Shown piece by piece: positions 61,230-64,000 of a stretch of DNA of 64,000 nucleotides (position 1 is its first letter; every line of letters begins with the position of its first letter). The notes beneath the pieces are model-generated. The model was not told the DNA's origin, did no database searches, and saw nothing but the letters and a program-made list of their open reading frames with translations. Source of the DNA: Enterococcus_K sp051713825 (GTDB lineage: Bacteria > Bacillota > Bacilli > Lactobacillales > Enterococcaceae); assembly GCF_051713825.1 (NCBI RefSeq), contig NZ_JBIOQR010000001.1:3224001-3288000 (forward strand). The letters run 5' to 3'. The position numbers were made by a program, and so were the translations under genes.

Positions 61230-62837
61230 TTATTTGGTCTGTTTATAAGTAGTTCTACATAATGCTTGAACATCTGGTTTCCAGGGAAGTAAGGCGTCCA
61301 ACCCTTCATCTGATTGAGTTTCCATATTTGGTACTCGATCAAATAGGAATTCTATATATCGAATCGGGTCGAGACCATTGGCTACTGCCGTTCGATAGAT
61401 ACTCAAAATGACGCCTGATGTTCGTGCGCCTTCCAAGCTACAGGAATGCATGTAATTTTTTCGCCCAATCACCAGCTCTTTTATATGACGCTCGGCCAAA
61501 TTATTACTTAATTCCAATCGTCCATCCTCAAAGATTCGCTCAAATCCGCTTCGTATCTTCCGTACATACTCAACGGCATTCTCTAGCTTCGATTTTGGGA
61601 CCGCAACGAACGTATCTAGCCATTCATAAAAGTTGTTCACCAATGGCTTCAGATAAGCTTGACGCTTATCAAAACGTTCCTCAATGGTGACTTCCTTCCA
61701 TTTGCGTTCTAGCTCGAACCAGATGTCAAGCATCTTCACGGCGACAACTGCTGGCGTTTGTTCGGCCTTACCATTTTTTGGAATGGCTTCAAAAAACTTT
61801 CGACGTGCGTGCGCAAGGCAATAGACGAGCTTCACATCCGTTACATAATTATACCCTGCATAGCCATCACAATGAAGATACCCCTTAAAGTCAGACAAAA
61901 ACTCTTTCGGTACTGTCCCAGATTTAGACTCTGCATGATGGTAATAGGCAATAGGCTGTGCACTATGTTTCCCGGTTGAGAAGAGCCAGTAATAGGTTTT
62001 TGCTTTTTTACTCTGAATCACTTGATAGCTCGTCTCGTCTGCATGAAGAATCTCTTCTTGATTCAAATAATGTTTGAATCGTTCGGCAACCGGATCTAAC
62101 GCATGATGACAAGCTTTGATATGCCAGTTTGTCATATTATCGCGTGAGATATCGAGTCCGAGTGTTTCTCGCCAATAAATTTCTTGGCGATTCGCTGGAC
62201 TTTTTTGACCGAATTTTAGACGGATTGTTTCCGCAATAATACTGTTTGAGCCTAAACTATTTGGGACGACTGGTTTAGGAACAGGTGCCTTCTTATAGGA
62301 AGAAACATCTGCCTTTTCACATGCCTTACAACAATAAGTGTGTTGAATGTGAGCCAATCGATCCAACATTGCTTGATGGAATCGGACCTCTTCACGTAAT
62401 TTTGTTGTACCGATATCAATCATTTGAGTACCACAATGTTCACAAGAACGTTCTTCTTGTGGAAGTTCATGGTGTATTTCAGTTAAAGGAAGGTGCGCGA
62501 TTTTCTCAGCTTTTTGGCCACTCTTCCTTTTAGACTTTTTTTCAGGGGCCGGTTTTTCTTCTTTGGGTACGGTAAATATAGAGGCCTCTTCGAGTTCCTC
62601 TGTGAATAAATTTAATTGACCACTAACATCTGAGGAAATAGTTTCCTTTGAGCGCCCGAATTGGCGATTCATAAAGTAGTTGAGTTTTTCATTCAGTAGT
62701 TGAATTTCGGTGGTTAATGCTTGGTTGGTTTTCTTTAGAGAATCAATCGTTTCAGTCTGATTTTTTAAAAGTTCAAGTAAGACATTTACATCAATCTCAA
62801 CGTTATTTGTTGAACTTACATCTGTCGATATATCCAA
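61230..62837 (-). CDS. tnpC: IS66-family transposase TnpC
   Basis: 535 residues. An N-terminal leucine-rich coiled-coil (ELLKNQTETIDSLKKTNQAL), a zinc-finger region (RSCEHCGTQMIDIG, CCKACEKAD) and the DDE core, with Asp in EILHADETSYQV, Asp in YLHCDGYAGY and Glu near LSNNLAERHIKELVIGRKNY. It is the catalytic protein of the element. Confidence 0.95.
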   Translation of the reverse strand: MDISTDVSSTNNVEIDVNVLLELLKNQTETIDSLKKTNQALTTEIQLLNEKLNYFMNRQFGRSKETISSDVSGQLNLFTEELEEASIFTVPKEEKPAPEKKSKRKSGQKAEKIAHLPLTEIHHELPQEERSCEHCGTQMIDIGTTKLREEVRFHQAMLDRLAHIQHTYCCKACEKADVSSYKKAPVPKPVVPNSLGSNSIIAETIRLKFGQKSPANRQEIYWRETLGLDISRDNMTNWHIKACHHALDPVAERFKHYLNQEEILHADETSYQVIQSKKAKTYYWLFSTGKHSAQPIAYYHHAESKSGTVPKEFLSDFKGYLHCDGYAGYNYVTDVKLVYCLAHARRKFFEAIPKNGKAEQTPAVVAVKMLDIWFELERKWKEVTIEERFDKRQAYLKPLVNNFYEWLDTFVAVPKSKLENAVEYVRKIRSGFERIFEDGRLELSNNLAERHIKELVIGRKNYMHSCSLEGARTSGVILSIYRTAVANGLDPIRYIEFLFDRVPNMETQSDEGLDALLPWKPDVQALCRTTYKQTK

Positions 62838-62948
62838 AAAAATCCACCACCATTCTATCTATTTTTCTTCCCTTTATTATACCATTTTTCAGAACAAAAA
62901 AACAGATAAAAACCGCATTAAATCAATGTTTATTACGGTTTTTATCTA

Positions 62949-63302
62949 TTAGAATTGGCCTCTTTTCCCTGGCTTTATCGCCCTGGGTTGATCGATGTCC
63001 AACCCTTCAAATAACCAACGAATTTGTTGACTAGTTAGTTGTCGAACCTCTTCTTTTTTTCTAGGCCACTTGAGTCGGCCATCTTGAATCCTTTTATAAC
63101 ATAAGAGGAAGCCGTCACCATCCCAATACAAAATTTTGAAACGATCACATCGATTACCGCAAAAAAGGAAGAGGGCATCTGAATAAACATCTAGCTCGTA
63201 CTCTTGTTGGATGAGACTCGCCAATCCGTCAATTCCACGACGAAGGTCTGTTTTCCCAGTGACGATATACAAGTTCTTTACTTTAGTGAAATCAAGAAGC
63301 AC
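62949..63302 (-). CDS. tnpB: IS66 accessory protein TnpB
   Basis: 117 residues, starting at GTG 63302, two bases after the tnpA stop. The family pattern is VKNLYIVTGKTDLRRGIDGL, then ALFLFCGNRCDRFKILYWDG and GFLLCYKRI. TnpB (Orf2) is needed for IS66 transposition; its biochemical role is not clear. Confidence 0.94.
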   Translation of the reverse strand: MLLDFTKVKNLYIVTGKTDLRRGIDGLASLIQQEYELDVYSDALFLFCGNRCDRFKILYWDGDGFLLCYKRIQDGRLKWPRKKEEVRQLTSQQIRWLFEGLDIDQPRAIKPGKRGQF

Positions 63303-63303
63303 G

Positions 63304-63486
63304 TCATCTCAACTCCCTAAGCACTGCGGCAAGAATATAACTACTGATACCATTATAAAGATGTATTTCAGAGCCATCTTTTCTTTTTATTCGTGCAGCT
63401 AGCTTCGCACTCGCTACTTTCTGATTTTGTTTCTGGTCTGGCTGCGTATGAAGCTGAATGGGTACAATTTCGTTTGTCTTGGTCAA
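63304..63486 (-). CDS. tnpA: IS66 accessory protein TnpA (short form)
   Basis: 60 residues: basic N-terminal part (KQNQKVASAKLAARIKRKDG) then SEIHLYNGISSYILAAVLRE. Short TnpA proteins of this kind occur in Firmicutes IS66 elements, where the longer proteobacterial helix-turn-helix part is missing. First gene of the element. Confidence 0.82.
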   Translation of the reverse strand: MTKTNEIVPIQLHTQPDQKQNQKVASAKLAARIKRKDGSEIHLYNGISSYILAAVLRELR

Positions 63487-63591
63487 ACAAACACCTCCAA
63501 TTTACTTGTTAAGCCAAGTATACCCGGAGGTGTCGCTTGATTATAGGTACCTAGTTATTAGGCACTTACTGTCTAAGCATCTCAAGAGAGA

Positions 63592-63621
63592 GAAAAAGAC
63601 ACCCCGAAGGCTGTCTTTTTC
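63592..63621 (-). terminator. Terminator after the WxL protein gene
   Basis: AAAAAGACA and TGTCTTTTT pair around the loop CCCCGAAGGC (with CC/GG pairing inside). It lies 20 bases after the WxL stop, and the IS66 element inserted just beyond it. Confidence 0.8.
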
Positions 63622-63640
63622 TACTTATACATTGCACTCA

Positions 63641-64000
63641 CTACGGCGCTTCGACGATCGTCCAGTTGACAGTCGTCGTGTAGTTTCCTGCGTACTCGCT
63701 ACTTTTAACTGGCAACTGGAAACCGGTTGTCTCTGTCCACCCTAAATCATATTTCGATTTGTCTGTCGTGTCTTGGTGCATGTCGATGGGGATAGGAACC
63801 CCGATTTCTAGTGGGGTGACTTCTCCGTTTGACTGCTTATATTGAATCGTTGAAGAAAGGCTATGTTGCGTAGTCTCATCTGCCAACGCTGCTTCTTGTG
63901 TGGCCTCTAGTCGCCAGGTGGGCAGATCATTAGCTGGTTTTGTGGTATCGCTAATGGCAACTACCCAATCGTTGTTATGCTGGCTTATAACTTCATTAAG
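63641..64000 (-). CDS. WxL-domain cell-surface protein, C-terminal part (runs off the window)
   Basis: The frame is open from base 64000 to the TAG at 63641, about 119 residues. It contains NDWVVAISDTTKPANDLPTW followed by RLEATQEAAL, where the TWRL segment supplies the Trp-x-Leu motif. It ends in the typical beta-strand pair (GWTETTGFQLPVKSSEYAGN, then YTTTVNWTIVEAP). WxL domains attach proteins non-covalently to the cell wall peptidoglycan of enterococci and lactobacilli. The signal peptide and any adhesive domains lie outside the window. Confidence 0.85.
   Translation of the reverse strand, partial: LNEVISQHNNDWVVAISDTTKPANDLPTWRLEATQEAALADETTQHSLSSTIQYKQSNGEVTPLEIGVPIPIDMHQDTTDKSKYDLGWTETTGFQLPVKSSEYAGNYTTTVNWTIVEAP

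Larger units (their letters stand above)
61168..63569 (-). mobile_element. IS66-family insertion sequence with 8-bp target duplication
   Basis: A 2402-bp element with ends GTAAGTGCCTAATA and its complement TATTAGGCACTTAC. The target TGTCTAAG is duplicated exactly at 61160-61167 and 63570-63577. It holds tnpA, tnpB and tnpC in the usual order, all apparently intact, so it is a recent or active copy. It separates the acetyltransferase pair from the WxL protein gene. Confidence 0.95.

Noticed and set aside
63458..63745. 95-residue plus-strand frame spanning the IS66 right end
   Set aside because: It crosses the element boundary and the WxL gene antisense, with no start signal or known domain.

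Overview
The window is low-GC Firmicutes DNA with strong AGGAGG-type ribosome binding sites. A WxL surface protein, an Rgg regulator, BglG/LicT antitermination and several PTS systems, together with IS30, ISLre2, IS66 and IS4 elements, suggest a lactic acid bacterium, most likely Enterococcus or a close relative. The genus is an inference; nothing in the sequence names the species.

Layout. (1) 1-21200, all on the minus strand: a polysaccharide-utilisation locus. It holds a mannose-family PTS (IIA-IIB-IIC-IID) followed by a partial tyrosine phosphatase; an operon of two ABC permeases, a YesL-like membrane protein, a heparinase II/III-type lyase, GH88 and GH3; a sugar-binding lipoprotein; a YesM/YesN-type two-component system; and a GH42 plus second heparinase-type operon. 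Three near-identical promoter regions (11746, 13649, 21144) share a presumed YesN box and a cre-like site, so they probably form one regulon. The GH88 implies an unsaturated uronic acid-containing substrate (glycosaminoglycan or similar); the exact glycan is unknown. (2) 21400-27900: an IS-damaged stretch of small secreted proteins (a matrixin-like metalloprotease, an exported peptide, and an exported protein split by ISLre2 with an 8-bp target duplication) next to an Rgg regulator. The Rgg is divergent from a 20-residue hydrophobic peptide gene, a candidate quorum-sensing pair. (3) 28000-32840: a DUF4180 gene and a bglP-bglA-bglG beta-glucoside operon with a RAT/terminator switch. (4) 33100-58060: a defence island. 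It holds a transposase remnant; a complete type II-A CRISPR-Cas system of the S. thermophilus CRISPR1 type (33 repeats, 32 spacers, long Csn2, tracrRNA with its own promoter, cas9); a Sau3AI-like restriction-modification pair; a second Sau3AI-like protein with degenerate catalytic motifs; and dptFGH, the restriction half of a DNA phosphorothioation system, with no dndBCDE modification genes in view. (5) 58400-64000: IS30, two GNAT acetyltransferases, IS66 with a perfect 8-bp target duplication, and the C-terminal part of a WxL surface protein.

The most unusual points are the dptFGH genes without visible modification genes, sitting beside a probable Sau3AI pseudo-enzyme; a DDE-type insertion sequence flanked exactly by a 76-bp direct repeat that carries the start of that pseudo-enzyme gene; the Rgg/20-residue peptide pair; and the three-copy promoter module of the polysaccharide locus.
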